NCBI RefSeq assembly: GCF_001856665.1 | Contig: NZ_CP017781.1 | Coordinates: 2,513,501-2,577,500 of the forward strand | DNA: 64,000 bases | Source of the DNA: Rhodobacter xanthinilyticus | GTDB lineage: Bacteria; Pseudomonadota; Alphaproteobacteria; Rhodobacterales; Rhodobacteraceae | Direction of reading: 5' to 3' | Shown: positions 42,078 to 51,001 of the stretch, piece after piece | Layout of the letters: each line of letters starts with the position of its first letter | How positions within the stretch are numbered: the first letter of the stretch is position 1 | Program-made: the position numbers and the translations under genes | Notes under the pieces: model-generated | The model's input: the letters and a program-made list of their open reading frames with translations, nothing else | Database searches by the model: none | What the model was told of the DNA's origin: nothing

Positions 42078-43415
42078 GTGGCCAACGCCACCTTGACAGG
42101 CAATGCAGCCAATAACGCCGCGACGGTCACGAACGCGACGAACGGCTCCGGCGTCCCCTCGCAAAACGGCAGCAGCGTCACCGTCACCACCTCGAACGCG
42201 ACGCTGAGCGGCTCAGGCCATTTCTACGATGTCAACTTCCTCGGCGGCGCCGATACGCTCGTGTCGTGGAACATGCCCTGGGTGAACCCCGAAAGCGGTG
42301 ACAAGCTGGGCTTCGACAATATCTCGATGGGCACCGGCAACGATGTCGTCGAGCTGCACCGCTCGGCCTTCTACGACACGCTCGACATGGGCGACGGCGA
42401 CGACACGCTCGTGCTCGACAATTCGGGCGGGCGCAATGTCGTCATGGGCGCGGGCAACGATGTCACGCAAGTCAACATGACCCAGGCGAGCGCCGCCTCC
42501 GAGGAGGAGCTCGCCCAGAAGGTCGGTCAGGCGCCGATCAGCCTCGACGGCGGCACCGGGCTCGACACGCTCGACCTCGCCGGCGACTGGACGCTGACCC
42601 TGACCTCGGGCAGCTTCACCCTCGACACCAACCACGACGGCATCGGCGATCAGGTGACCAACGTGCTGCGCGCCGATCAATACGGCGATGTGCTGGGCAT
42701 GCCGACGCTGCTCTCGGGCACGGTGCAATGGGGCGACATCCTCACCCTCTCGGGCGGCGATACGGTGGTCGCGCAGGCCACCTTCTCGAATTTCGAGGCC
42801 CTGAACGCGGTCTGTTTCACCCCCGGCACCCTGATCGAGACCCCCGCCGGCCCGCGCCCGGTCGAGGCCCTGCGCCGCGGCGATCTCGTCTCGACCCGCG
42901 CAGGCGCCCGCCCGATCCGCTGGATCGGCCGGCGCCGGCTCGACCTGATCGATCTGATGGCCAACCCCAAGCTGATGCCGATCCTCGTGCCGCGCGGCGC
43001 CTTTGGCGACGGGCTGCCGCGGCGCGATCTGCATGTCTCGCCCCAGCACCGGGTCGTGGTGCGCTCGAAGATCGCCGAGCGGATGTTCGGCGCGCGCGAG
43101 GTGCTGGTCGCGGTCAAACAGCTCGTCGGCACCGCCGGCATCGAGGTCGATGGCGAGCTCAGCACCGTCACCTATTACCATTTCATGCTCGACGACCACG
43201 CCCTCGTCATCGCCGACGGGATCGAGGCCGAAACCCTCTACCCCGGCCCGCAGGCGCTGAGCTTCCTCTCCGAGGACGCGCGCGCCGAGATTTCCACGCT
43301 GTTCCCCGAGCTCGAGGCGGGCGCCGCGAGCCTCGCGCTGCCCTGCCTGAAGGGGCGCGACGCCCGCGCCCTCGCCGCGCGCCACGCCCGCTCGGGCCAA
43401 CCCCTCTGGTCGTGA
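42078..43415 (+). CDS. Hint-domain protein with RTX-like N-terminal part
   Basis: 445 residues from a GTG start. Residues 1-245 are Asn/Thr/Asp-rich with several Gly-Asp nonapeptide-like units (MGTGNDVVE, MGDGDDTLV, MGAGNDVTQ, GGTGLDTLDL), typical of calcium-binding secreted proteins. Cys246 opens a Hint_2 domain: CFTPGTLIETPAGPRPVEAL, RPIRWIGRRRL, LHVSPQHRVVV and the late HALVIADGIEAETLYPG. There is no classical Sec signal, so type I secretion is plausible, but no exporter is nearby. Hint domains can cleave at their first Cys; the role of this Rhodobacterales subgroup is not known. It precedes the GNAT and polyketide synthase genes. Confidence 0.85.
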   Translation: MANATLTGNAANNAATVTNATNGSGVPSQNGSSVTVTTSNATLSGSGHFYDVNFLGGADTLVSWNMPWVNPESGDKLGFDNISMGTGNDVVELHRSAFYDTLDMGDGDDTLVLDNSGGRNVVMGAGNDVTQVNMTQASAASEEELAQKVGQAPISLDGGTGLDTLDLAGDWTLTLTSGSFTLDTNHDGIGDQVTNVLRADQYGDVLGMPTLLSGTVQWGDILTLSGGDTVVAQATFSNFEALNAVCFTPGTLIETPAGPRPVEALRRGDLVSTRAGARPIRWIGRRRLDLIDLMANPKLMPILVPRGAFGDGLPRRDLHVSPQHRVVVRSKIAERMFGAREVLVAVKQLVGTAGIEVDGELSTVTYYHFMLDDHALVIADGIEAETLYPGPQALSFLSEDARAEISTLFPELEAGAASLALPCLKGRDARALAARHARSGQPLWS

Positions 43416-43487
43416 GCACCTCCATCCGCTAGGCTCGCGTCAAAGTTGTGAGATGGCGCGGCCACGACCCAAGAACAGGAGCCTTCC

Positions 43488-43994
43488 GTGCAAAGCAGCC
43501 TCCCCGCCGAGGAACGGCGCAAAGTGATGATCAAGCTCGGCGAGGAGGTCGCCGATGTGCCCCAGATCCTGCCGCTCGTCCACCAGATGCACCGCGAAAG
43601 CCTGTTTGCCGACCTGCCTTTCGACGAGCCGCAGTTCGAGCAGATCATCGGCTTCATCCGCGACAACCCGGGCTTCAACGGCGCGCTCTATGTCGAATAT
43701 GACGGCGAGCCGGTGGCCTTTGCCTATTACGTCTTCCGCCCCTTCATGGGCAGCCGCAAGAGCTGGATCACGGTGATGCACACGCTCTACCTGCGCGCCG
43801 ATATCCGCTCGACCCCGGTCGGCGGCTACATCTGGGAGCGGATCTTGCTGGCGGTGCGCAGCTGGTCGGCGCCGCGCGGCGCGCGCGGGATCATGTTCAA
43901 CGTCACCTCGGGGATCGCGGTGGAAGAGACCGATACCGTGCTGCGCGCGGGCGGCGCCACCCATCTGGGCGGCAATTATTTCCTGCGGATCTGA
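43488..43994 (+). CDS. GNAT-family acyltransferase
   Basis: 168 residues, GTG start after AGGAG. A GNAT fold is supported by ILPLVHQMHRESLFADLPFD at the N-terminus, ALYVEYDGEPVAFAYYVFRP (beta strands), the VMHTLYLRADIRSTPVGGYI acetyl-CoA-site helix start and GIMFNVTSGIAVEETDTVLR near the end. The usual Q/R-x-x-G-x-G/A loop is modified to RSTPVGG. The acceptor is unknown. It lies 20 bases upstream of the polyketide synthase on the same strand, so it is probably co-transcribed and could acylate the product or a starter. Confidence 0.78.
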   Translation: MQSSLPAEERRKVMIKLGEEVADVPQILPLVHQMHRESLFADLPFDEPQFEQIIGFIRDNPGFNGALYVEYDGEPVAFAYYVFRPFMGSRKSWITVMHTLYLRADIRSTPVGGYIWERILLAVRSWSAPRGARGIMFNVTSGIAVEETDTVLRAGGATHLGGNYFLRI

Positions 43995-44014
43995 CGGGGG
44001 CGCGAGACGACACC

Positions 44015-47000
44015 ATGACCGCGCGCGACGAGACCGCCCCGCTGATCACCGGCATCGGCCTGCGCCTGCCCGGCGCGCGCGGGCTGGCCGGCGCCTGGCG
44101 GGTGCTGGCCGAGGGGCGCTGCACGGTGGGCGAGGTCATCGCGCGCAGCTTCGACCCCGCGCTCTACCTCGACCCAGTGCCCGGCCGGCGCGGCAAGACC
44201 GTGACCTTCGCCGCGGGCCAGATCGAGGATCTGTGGCGCTTCGACCCCGGCGCCTTCGGCATCAGCCCGCGCGAGGCCGCCGAAATGGACCCCCAACAGC
44301 GCCAGATGCTGATGGTGGTGCGCGAGGCGGTCGATGATGCGGGGCTCGACATGGCCGCGCTGGCGGGGCCGCGCACGGGGGTGTTCATCGGCGCCTCGCT
44401 CGTCGAGAATCTCTCGCTCTTCTACAATGACCCGGCGCGCGGCGGCTCCACCTTCACGCTGGGCAACACGCTCTCGATCCTCGCCAACCGGGTCTCGGCC
44501 TGTTTTGATTTCCGCGGCCCGAGCCAGGTGATCGACACCGCCTGCTCCTCGGCGCTGACCGCGCTCGACACGGCGGCGGGCGCGCTGCGGCGGGGCGAGC
44601 TCGATATCGCGGTGGTCGGCGGCGTCCATGCGATCCGCACCCCGGGCGGCTTCGTCGGCTTCTCGCAGGCGCGGATGCTGAGCCCGACCGGCACCTGCCA
44701 CGCCTTCGATGCCGCGGCCGACGGCTATGTGCGCTCCGAGGCGGCGATCGCGGTGGTGCTGATGCGCCCCGAGATCGCCGCGCGCCTCGCGCCGCGGCTG
44801 CGCGCGCGGCTCCTGGCCACCGGCGTCAACACCGATGGCGCCAGCGCCCCGCTCGCCGTGCCCTCCGCCCCCCGCCAACAGGCGCTGATCGAGGCGGTCC
44901 TCGAGGCCTCCGGGCGCGACCCGGAGGATTTCGCCTTCTACGAGGCCCATGGCACCGGCACCGCGGTGGGCGACCCGGCCGAGGCGCGCTCGCTCGGCGC
45001 GGCGCTGGCCACGCTGCGCCGCGCGCCGCTCAGGATCGGCTCGGCCAAGACCAATTTCGGCCATGCCGAGCCCGCCGCCGGGCTTGTCGGGCTCGTCAAG
45101 GCGGTGCTCGCGCTTGAGCGCGGCGCGCTGCCCGCCTCGCTGCATTTCACCACCCCCAACCCCGCGATCGATTTCGAGGCGCTCAATCTCTCGGTCAATA
45201 CCGCGCTCCGCCCGCTTGCGCCGGGCGCGCGGCTGGCGGGGGTCAATGCCTTCGGCTTTGGCGGCACGAATGCGGTCGCGCTGATCGAGAGCCTCGCGCC
45301 CGCGCCCCGCCCCGCCGCCCGTCCGGCCACCGCCCGCCCCGCGGCCGCGCCGCTCGCCCCACCGGCGCCCGAACCCGCCCCCTGGCTGCTCCTCTCGGCC
45401 GCCTCCGCGCCAAGCCTCGCCCGCCTCGCCGCGGCCTGGGCCGAGCGCCTCGCGCCGCTCTCCCCCGCCGAGCGCGCGCCGCTCGCCGCCGCCGCCGCAC
45501 GGCGCTCCGAATTTGCCCATCGCCTCGCCGTGCCGCTCGCAACCGCGCCCGCCGCGCTCGAAGATCACGCCGCCGGCCGCCCCACGCCCGCGCTCCTCGG
45601 CAAGGCCGCCTTTGCCTGCGCGCGCACCGTCTTCGCCTTCTCCGGCAATGGCGCGCAAAGCGCCGGGATGGGCCGCGCCGCCTATGCCGCCGACCCGGCC
45701 TTCCGCGCCGCCTTCGACGCGATCGCCGCCGCCTTCGCCGCCGAGGGCGTGGCCGATCTCGCCCGCCTGCTCGACGCCCCCGATCTGCAGACCCGCCTCG
45801 CAAGCCCCCTCGTCGCGCAGCCGCTGCTCGTCGCCTGCCAGATCGCTCAGGCCGAGAGCCTGATCGCGGCGGGCCTCGCCCCCGAGGCGGTGGTCGGCCA
45901 TTCGGTGGGCGAACTGAGCGCGCTCCATGTCGCGGGCGTGCTCAGCCGCGCCGGGCTTGCCCGCGTCGTCGCCAGCCGCTCGCGCGCCTTCGAGGCGCTG
46001 CGCGGCACCGGCACGATGGCCACCCTCGCGCTCGGCGAGGCCGAGGCGCGGCGCGCGCTGGCCGGGCTCGGCGATGACCGGCTGGTGATCGCCACCGTGA
46101 ACTCGCCGCGCTCGGTGACCGTCTCGGGCCCCGCCGAGGCGATCGAACGGCTCGCCCGCGTCACCGTCGGCGGGCGCCCGATCGCGCTGGTGCGGCTCGG
46201 CCTCGAAGTGCCCTACCACAGCCCCGCGCTCGAGCCGCTGCGCGCGCGCTTCCTCGAGGATCTCGCCGGGCTCGCCTTCGCCCCCGCGCGCCTGCCCGTC
46301 GCCGGGGCCGCGGTCGGGCGGATGCTGCGCCCGGGCGAGGCCGATGCCGATTATCTGTGGAAAAACACCCGCGACCCGGTGCGCTTTGCCGATGCGGTGG
46401 CGGCGCTCGCGGCCGAGGGGCCGGTGCAGGCGGTGGAAATCTCGCCCCGCCCGATCCTCGGGCGCGCGCTGCGCGACATCGCCCAGCTCGGCGGCCTGCC
46501 GGTGGCGCATTTCGCGCCCTCCCCGTCCACGCCAGCCGAGCCCCCCGCCGCGACGGCGGCCTCCCTCGGCGCCGCGACGCCCGCCTCCCCACCCGGCGCG
46601 GTGGTGGCGCGCGCCTGGGTCGCCGGCCTCGGCATCGACCGCGCGCGCCTCGCCGGGCGCCTCGATCTGGCCCCGGGCGCGCCCCCGCCGGAGCTGCCCG
46701 ATTACCCCTGGGAGCTCGCCGATCATTACCCGCCGCTCTCGGCCGATGCGCTCGACAGCTGGGGCGAGAGCGGCCCGCGCGGCCTCGCCGGGCGCCGCCC
46801 CGACCGCGAGCTGCCGGTCTGGACCACCGACATCACCCCCACCGCCCCCGCCTGGCTCGCCGATCACCGGCTCGGCGCGCAGCAGGTTCTGCCCGCCGCC
46901 GCGCTGGCCGAGATTGCGCTCGCCGCGGCGGCCGAGCTCTGGCCCGAGAGCGCGCTGCGGCTCGAGGGGTTCGACCTGCTCCACAAGGCCGAGGTCGCGG

Positions 47001-50000
47001 GCGAGGGGCTGCGGCTGCGCACCCGGATCGAGCCGCAAAGCGGCGCGCTGAGCCTCGAGATGCGCCCGCGGCTGAGCCAGACCGACTGGATCTTGCTCGC
47101 CCGCGGCACCCTGTCGCGCGCCGCGAGCCCGCCGCCGGCGCCCCCTCGCCGCCCGCGCGCTCAGACCGAAACCGGCGTCGAGACCGGCGCGCTCTACGCC
47201 GGGCTCGCGGCGCGTGGGCTCGCCTATGGCCCCGCCTTCCAGCGCCTCGCGCGGGTCTCGCTGCACGGCCGGACGGAGATCACCGGCGCCCTCGCCGCCG
47301 CGCCCGAGGGGGCGCGGTTCACCCTCGACCCGACCGCGCTCGACGCCGCCTTCCATGCGCTGGCCGCGCTCGTCGAGGCGCGCGGCGGGGCGCTTGGCGG
47401 GGCGTTTGGCAAGCCCGAGGGCCTCGCGCGGGCGCTCGCGGCGGGGGCCGCGCTGATCCCGGTGCGGATCGGGCGGCTGACGCTGTGGCGCCCGGGCGCG
47501 GCGCCCGCGCGGCTGCGGCTCAAGATCACCCGGCTGCGGCGGCGCGGGGTCGAGGCCGATCTGTGGCTCGACGATGACGCCGGCGCGCCGATCGCCCGGC
47601 TCGAGGCGGTCGACTTCGCGCTGGCGCAGATCACCGCCCCCGCGATCGCGCCCAGCCGCTGGGAGGAGCGCGAGATCCGCCTGCGCGCCCCCGGCGCGCC
47701 GCGCGCCCTGCCGCGCGGCTGGGCGCGCCCGGCCACGGCGCTCGCGCGGCTCGGCCTTGCGCCCCGCCCCGCCGCCCGGGGGCCCGCCGAGACCGCCTTT
47801 GCGGGGCTTCGCGCCGCGCTCGAGGCCGGGGCGGACCCGGGCCCCGCGCTCGCCGATCTGCTCGCCACCGCTCCCGATCTCGCCGATGACGCGCGCCTCG
47901 CGCTTGCGGCGTATCGCGGCGCGCTCTTGCCCGAGGTCGCGCGGCGGGCGCTGACCACGCGGCAGGGCTGGGCGCTCGCCGAGCGGCTGCTCGATGACCT
48001 TTGCGCGCGCGGCCGCCCGCTCGAGCGCTGCGCGGTGCTGCTCATCGGGCTGCCGCCCGACGCGCTCCTTGCGCGGCTGCTGAGCGACCCGCGGATCGAT
48101 GCGCTGCACCTGACCCACCCCGAGCCCGAGGCCCGGGCGGCGCTGCGCCGCGCCCTGCCGCCGCCACTCGCGGCGCTGGTGATCGACGCGCCGCCGCGCG
48201 GGGCGGTGGATCTGTGCCTGCGGGTCTGCGCGCCGCCCCTCGCCGCGCCGCCCCGCGCCACGCTCACCCTCGCGATCACCGCTCCGGGCGGCGACGGGCC
48301 GGCCGAGACCGCGCTCCATGACCTCTCGGGCCCGCTGCCCCTCGCCGTTGAGGCCCAGATCGCCCCCGCCGCCGAGGCCGCCCCCCCGCCCTTGCCCCTG
48401 CCCTTGCCGGAGCTGCGCCTTTACGGCGCCGCGCCCGGGCCGCTGCCCGCCGGGCTGACCTTGAGCGACAGCCCCGCCGCGCGCGCGCTGATCCTGTGCC
48501 GCTTCGGCCCCGGCGACAGCCTCACCGACCGCCTCGCCGAGATGTTGATGACGCTGCGCCGCGCCGCGCTCGAGGGGCTCGACGCGCTCACCATCGTGGC
48601 GCTGGAGGAGGCCCCGACCGCGCGCTTCGAGGCCCTGACGCGCGGCCTTGCCGCCGCCGCCGCGACGCGCACCAACGAGGCGCCGGGCGCCGAAACCCGG
48701 CTGATCGCGGTGGCCGCACAGGGCGCGCCGGACTGGCCCGCGCTCTTTGCGCTCAGCGCCGAGGAGCCGGTCGTGCGCTGCACCGCGGCGGGGCTGCGCG
48801 GCGCCCGCGTGCTGCCCTGCCTCGCCGCCGCCGCGCCGCCCGCGCCGGCCCTGCGGCTCGAGGAGGGCGGGCCGGGCGGGCTCGCCTCGCTGCGCTGGCG
48901 CGCGCACAAGCGGCGCAAACCGGGCGTCGGCGAGGTCGAGATCGCGGTCGCGGCGACGGGGCTGAACTTCCGCGATGCGATGCTCGCGCGCGGGCTCTTG
49001 CCGGAGCGGCTGCTCGAGGGCGGGGCCTCGCGCGCCGGGCTCGGGATGGAATGCGCGGGCCGGGTGCTGCGCGCGGGGCCGGGCACCGCGCTCAGGCCCG
49101 GAACCTGGGTCGCGGGCTTCGCCGCCGAGGCCTTCGCCAGCCATCTGACGCTGCCCGAGGCGGCGCTCATCACGCTGCCCGAGGGGCTCGCGCCCAGCGC
49201 CGGCGCCGGCCTTCCGGTGGCTTTCGTGACCGCCTGGGAGGCGCTGGTGCGGGTTGCGCGGCTTGCGCCGGGGGACAGGGTGCTGATCCACGGCGGCGCG
49301 GGCGGGCTCGGCCTCGCCGCGATCCAGCTCGCGCGGGCGCAAGGGGCGCGCGTCATCGCCTCCGCCTCGAGCCCGGAGCGGCGCGCGCTGGCCCGCGCCG
49401 CGGGCGCCGAGGTAGCGATCGACAGCCGCGACCCGGAGTTCGCCACCGCGGTGCGCGCCGCCACCGACGGGCGCGGCGTCGATATCGTGCTCAACAGCCT
49501 CGCGGGCGCGATGATGCAGGCCTCGGTCGCCTGCCTGGCCCCCTTCGGCCGCTTCATCGAGCTCGGCAAACGCGATTTTCTGGAGGCCACGCGGCTTGAT
49601 CTGACGCCCTTTGCCGCCGGGCTGAGCTACCACGCCTTCGACCTCGACCGCCGCCTCGCGGTCGACCCGGAGGGCGTCGGCGAGAGCCTGCGCGCGGTGC
49701 GCGCGGCGCTGGCGGAGGGGCGGCTCCGACCGCTGCCCGTCACGCCCTGGCCCGGCGCCGATCTCGCAGGCGCGATCCGCCACATGCTCGGCGCCCATCA
49801 CGTCGGCAAGATCGTGATCACACCCCCCGCCCCGCGCCGCCCGCCCCGCGCCGCCGCGCGCCCGCCCGCGCTCCGCGATGACTGGGTGATCCTTGGCGGC
49901 TCCGGCGGGCTCGGGCTGGCGCTCGCGCGCGCGCTGGTCGGGGCGGGCGTGACGCGGGTGCATCTCGTCTCGCGCAGCGGCAAGCCCGGCCTTGCCGCGG

Positions 50001-51001
50001 GCGCCGACGGGCTTTGGGCGCAAACCGCCCCGCAGGTCAGCCTCCATGCCGCCGATGCCCGCAACCCGGCCGCGCTCGGCGCGCTGTTCGCGCGGATCGA
50101 GGCGGGCGGCGGGCGGCTTGGCGGGGTGATCCATGCCGCGATGGTGCTCCATGACCGGCTGATCCGCGACCTCGACCCGGTCGAGACCCGCGCGGTGCTC
50201 GCCGCCAAGATCGAGGTGGCCGAGGCGCTCGCGGCCGCGCTCGCCCCCCCCGGCCGGGCGCCCGATCAGCTGCTCTTTCTCTCCTCGATCGCCGCCTGGA
50301 TCGGCAACCCCGGTCAGGCGGGCTATGCCGCCGCGAATGGCGCGCTCGAGGGGCTGGCGGCGGCGCAGCGGAGCGCGGGGCGGCGCGCGCGGGTGCTCAG
50401 CCTCGGGGCGATCGGCGGCGCGGGGGTGCTGGCGCGCAACGCCGCCCTCGCGGCGCGGCTCGCGCGCCAGGAGGGGCTGACGCTTCTGCCGGTGGCGCAG
50501 GCGGTGGCCGAGGTGATGGCCGCGCTCGGCGCGCCCACCGCCGCCACCGACCCCGCGCCCGACCCCGCGCCCGCGGATTACCTCTTCGCCCCGGTCGATT
50601 GGCCGGGCCTCGCGCCGCTCCTGCCCGCGCTCGCGCAGGCGCGCTTTGCGCAGGTGATCGCCGAGGGCGCGGCCGCGCGCCGCCCCGCGGGCGATCTCGC
50701 CGAGGAGATCCGCGCGCTCGATTGGCGCGCCGCGCTCGCGCGCGTCGAGGCCGAGCTTGCCGAGATCCTCTGTGCGATCTTGCGCCTGCCCCCCGCCGAT
50801 TTCGACCCGCAACGCCCGCTCGGCCGCTACGGCATCGACTCGCTGATGGCGATGGAGCTGCGCCTCGATGTCGAGCGCCGGCTCGGGCTCTCGCTCGGCG
50901 CGCTGCCGATCTCGGAGGCCACCACCCCCGCCCGCCTCGCCGCCGCGCTGCTCGAAGAGCTGCGCCGCGCCCCGCAGACCGCCCCGGAGCCCCCCGCATG
51001 A
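44015..51001 (+). CDS. Single-module reducing type I polyketide synthase (KS-AT-DH-ER-KR-ACP)
   Basis: 2328 residues. KS: Cys177 in DTACSSALTAL, then EAHGTGTAVGDPAEA and KTNFGHAEPAAGLVGL. AT: Ser630 in GHSVGELSALH, later LEVPYHSPAL. DH: His951 in DHRLGAQQVLP and Asp1110 in LDAAFHAL. Residues about 1200-1620 carry a degenerate methyltransferase-like and structural KR part. ER: GGAGGLGLAAIQLARAQGAR from about 1760. KR: GGSGGLGLALARAL from 1961, Tyr2104 in GYAAANGAL. ACP: Ser2276 in GIDSLMAMEL. No loading domain and no thioesterase or reductase end, so it probably works iteratively and hands its saturated chain to another enzyme. All key residues are intact. The stop overlaps the glycosyltransferase start. 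Confidence 0.93.
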   Translation: MTARDETAPLITGIGLRLPGARGLAGAWRVLAEGRCTVGEVIARSFDPALYLDPVPGRRGKTVTFAAGQIEDLWRFDPGAFGISPREAAEMDPQQRQMLMVVREAVDDAGLDMAALAGPRTGVFIGASLVENLSLFYNDPARGGSTFTLGNTLSILANRVSACFDFRGPSQVIDTACSSALTALDTAAGALRRGELDIAVVGGVHAIRTPGGFVGFSQARMLSPTGTCHAFDAAADGYVRSEAAIAVVLMRPEIAARLAPRLRARLLATGVNTDGASAPLAVPSAPRQQALIEAVLEASGRDPEDFAFYEAHGTGTAVGDPAEARSLGAALATLRRAPLRIGSAKTNFGHAEPAAGLVGLVKAVLALERGALPASLHFTTPNPAIDFEALNLSVNTALRPLAPGARLAGVNAFGFGGTNAVALIESLAPAPRPAARPATARPAAAPLAPPAPEPAPWLLLSAASAPSLARLAAAWAERLAPLSPAERAPLAAAAARRSEFAHRLAVPLATAPAALEDHAAGRPTPALLGKAAFACARTVFAFSGNGAQSAGMGRAAYAADPAFRAAFDAIAAAFAAEGVADLARLLDAPDLQTRLASPLVAQPLLVACQIAQAESLIAAGLAPEAVVGHSVGELSALHVAGVLSRAGLARVVASRSRAFEALRGTGTMATLALGEAEARRALAGLGDDRLVIATVNSPRSVTVSGPAEAIERLARVTVGGRPIALVRLGLEVPYHSPALEPLRARFLEDLAGLAFAPARLPVAGAAVGRMLRPGEADADYLWKNTRDPVRFADAVAALAAEGPVQAVEISPRPILGRALRDIAQLGGLPVAHFAPSPSTPAEPPAATAASLGAATPASPPGAVVARAWVAGLGIDRARLAGRLDLAPGAPPPELPDYPWELADHYPPLSADALDSWGESGPRGLAGRRPDRELPVWTTDITPTAPAWLADHRLGAQQVLPAAALAEIALAAAAELWPESALRLEGFDLLHKAEVAGEGLRLRTRIEPQSGALSLEMRPRLSQTDWILLARGTLSRAASPPPAPPRRPRAQTETGVETGALYAGLAARGLAYGPAFQRLARVSLHGRTEITGALAAAPEGARFTLDPTALDAAFHALAALVEARGGALGGAFGKPEGLARALAAGAALIPVRIGRLTLWRPGAAPARLRLKITRLRRRGVEADLWLDDDAGAPIARLEAVDFALAQITAPAIAPSRWEEREIRLRAPGAPRALPRGWARPATALARLGLAPRPAARGPAETAFAGLRAALEAGADPGPALADLLATAPDLADDARLALAAYRGALLPEVARRALTTRQGWALAERLLDDLCARGRPLERCAVLLIGLPPDALLARLLSDPRIDALHLTHPEPEARAALRRALPPPLAALVIDAPPRGAVDLCLRVCAPPLAAPPRATLTLAITAPGGDGPAETALHDLSGPLPLAVEAQIAPAAEAAPPPLPLPLPELRLYGAAPGPLPAGLTLSDSPAARALILCRFGPGDSLTDRLAEMLMTLRRAALEGLDALTIVALEEAPTARFEALTRGLAAAAATRTNEAPGAETRLIAVAAQGAPDWPALFALSAEEPVVRCTAAGLRGARVLPCLAAAAPPAPALRLEEGGPGGLASLRWRAHKRRKPGVGEVEIAVAATGLNFRDAMLARGLLPERLLEGGASRAGLGMECAGRVLRAGPGTALRPGTWVAGFAAEAFASHLTLPEAALITLPEGLAPSAGAGLPVAFVTAWEALVRVARLAPGDRVLIHGGAGGLGLAAIQLARAQGARVIASASSPERRALARAAGAEVAIDSRDPEFATAVRAATDGRGVDIVLNSLAGAMMQASVACLAPFGRFIELGKRDFLEATRLDLTPFAAGLSYHAFDLDRRLAVDPEGVGESLRAVRAALAEGRLRPLPVTPWPGADLAGAIRHMLGAHHVGKIVITPPAPRRPPRAAARPPALRDDWVILGGSGGLGLALARALVGAGVTRVHLVSRSGKPGLAAGADGLWAQTAPQVSLHAADARNPAALGALFARIEAGGGRLGGVIHAAMVLHDRLIRDLDPVETRAVLAAKIEVAEALAAALAPPGRAPDQLLFLSSIAAWIGNPGQAGYAAANGALEGLAAAQRSAGRRARVLSLGAIGGAGVLARNAALAARLARQEGLTLLPVAQAVAEVMAALGAPTAATDPAPDPAPADYLFAPVDWPGLAPLLPALAQARFAQVIAEGAAARRPAGDLAEEIRALDWRAALARVEAELAEILCAILRLPPADFDPQRPLGRYGIDSLMAMELRLDVERRLGLSLGALPISEATTPARLAAALLEELRRAPQTAPEPPA

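Noticed and set aside
43976-50812. A 2278-codon open frame antisense to the polyketide synthase
   Set aside because: It mirrors the GC-biased codons of the synthase, is Arg/Gly/Glu-rich, shows no domain motif and lacks a ribosome site; a composition artefact.
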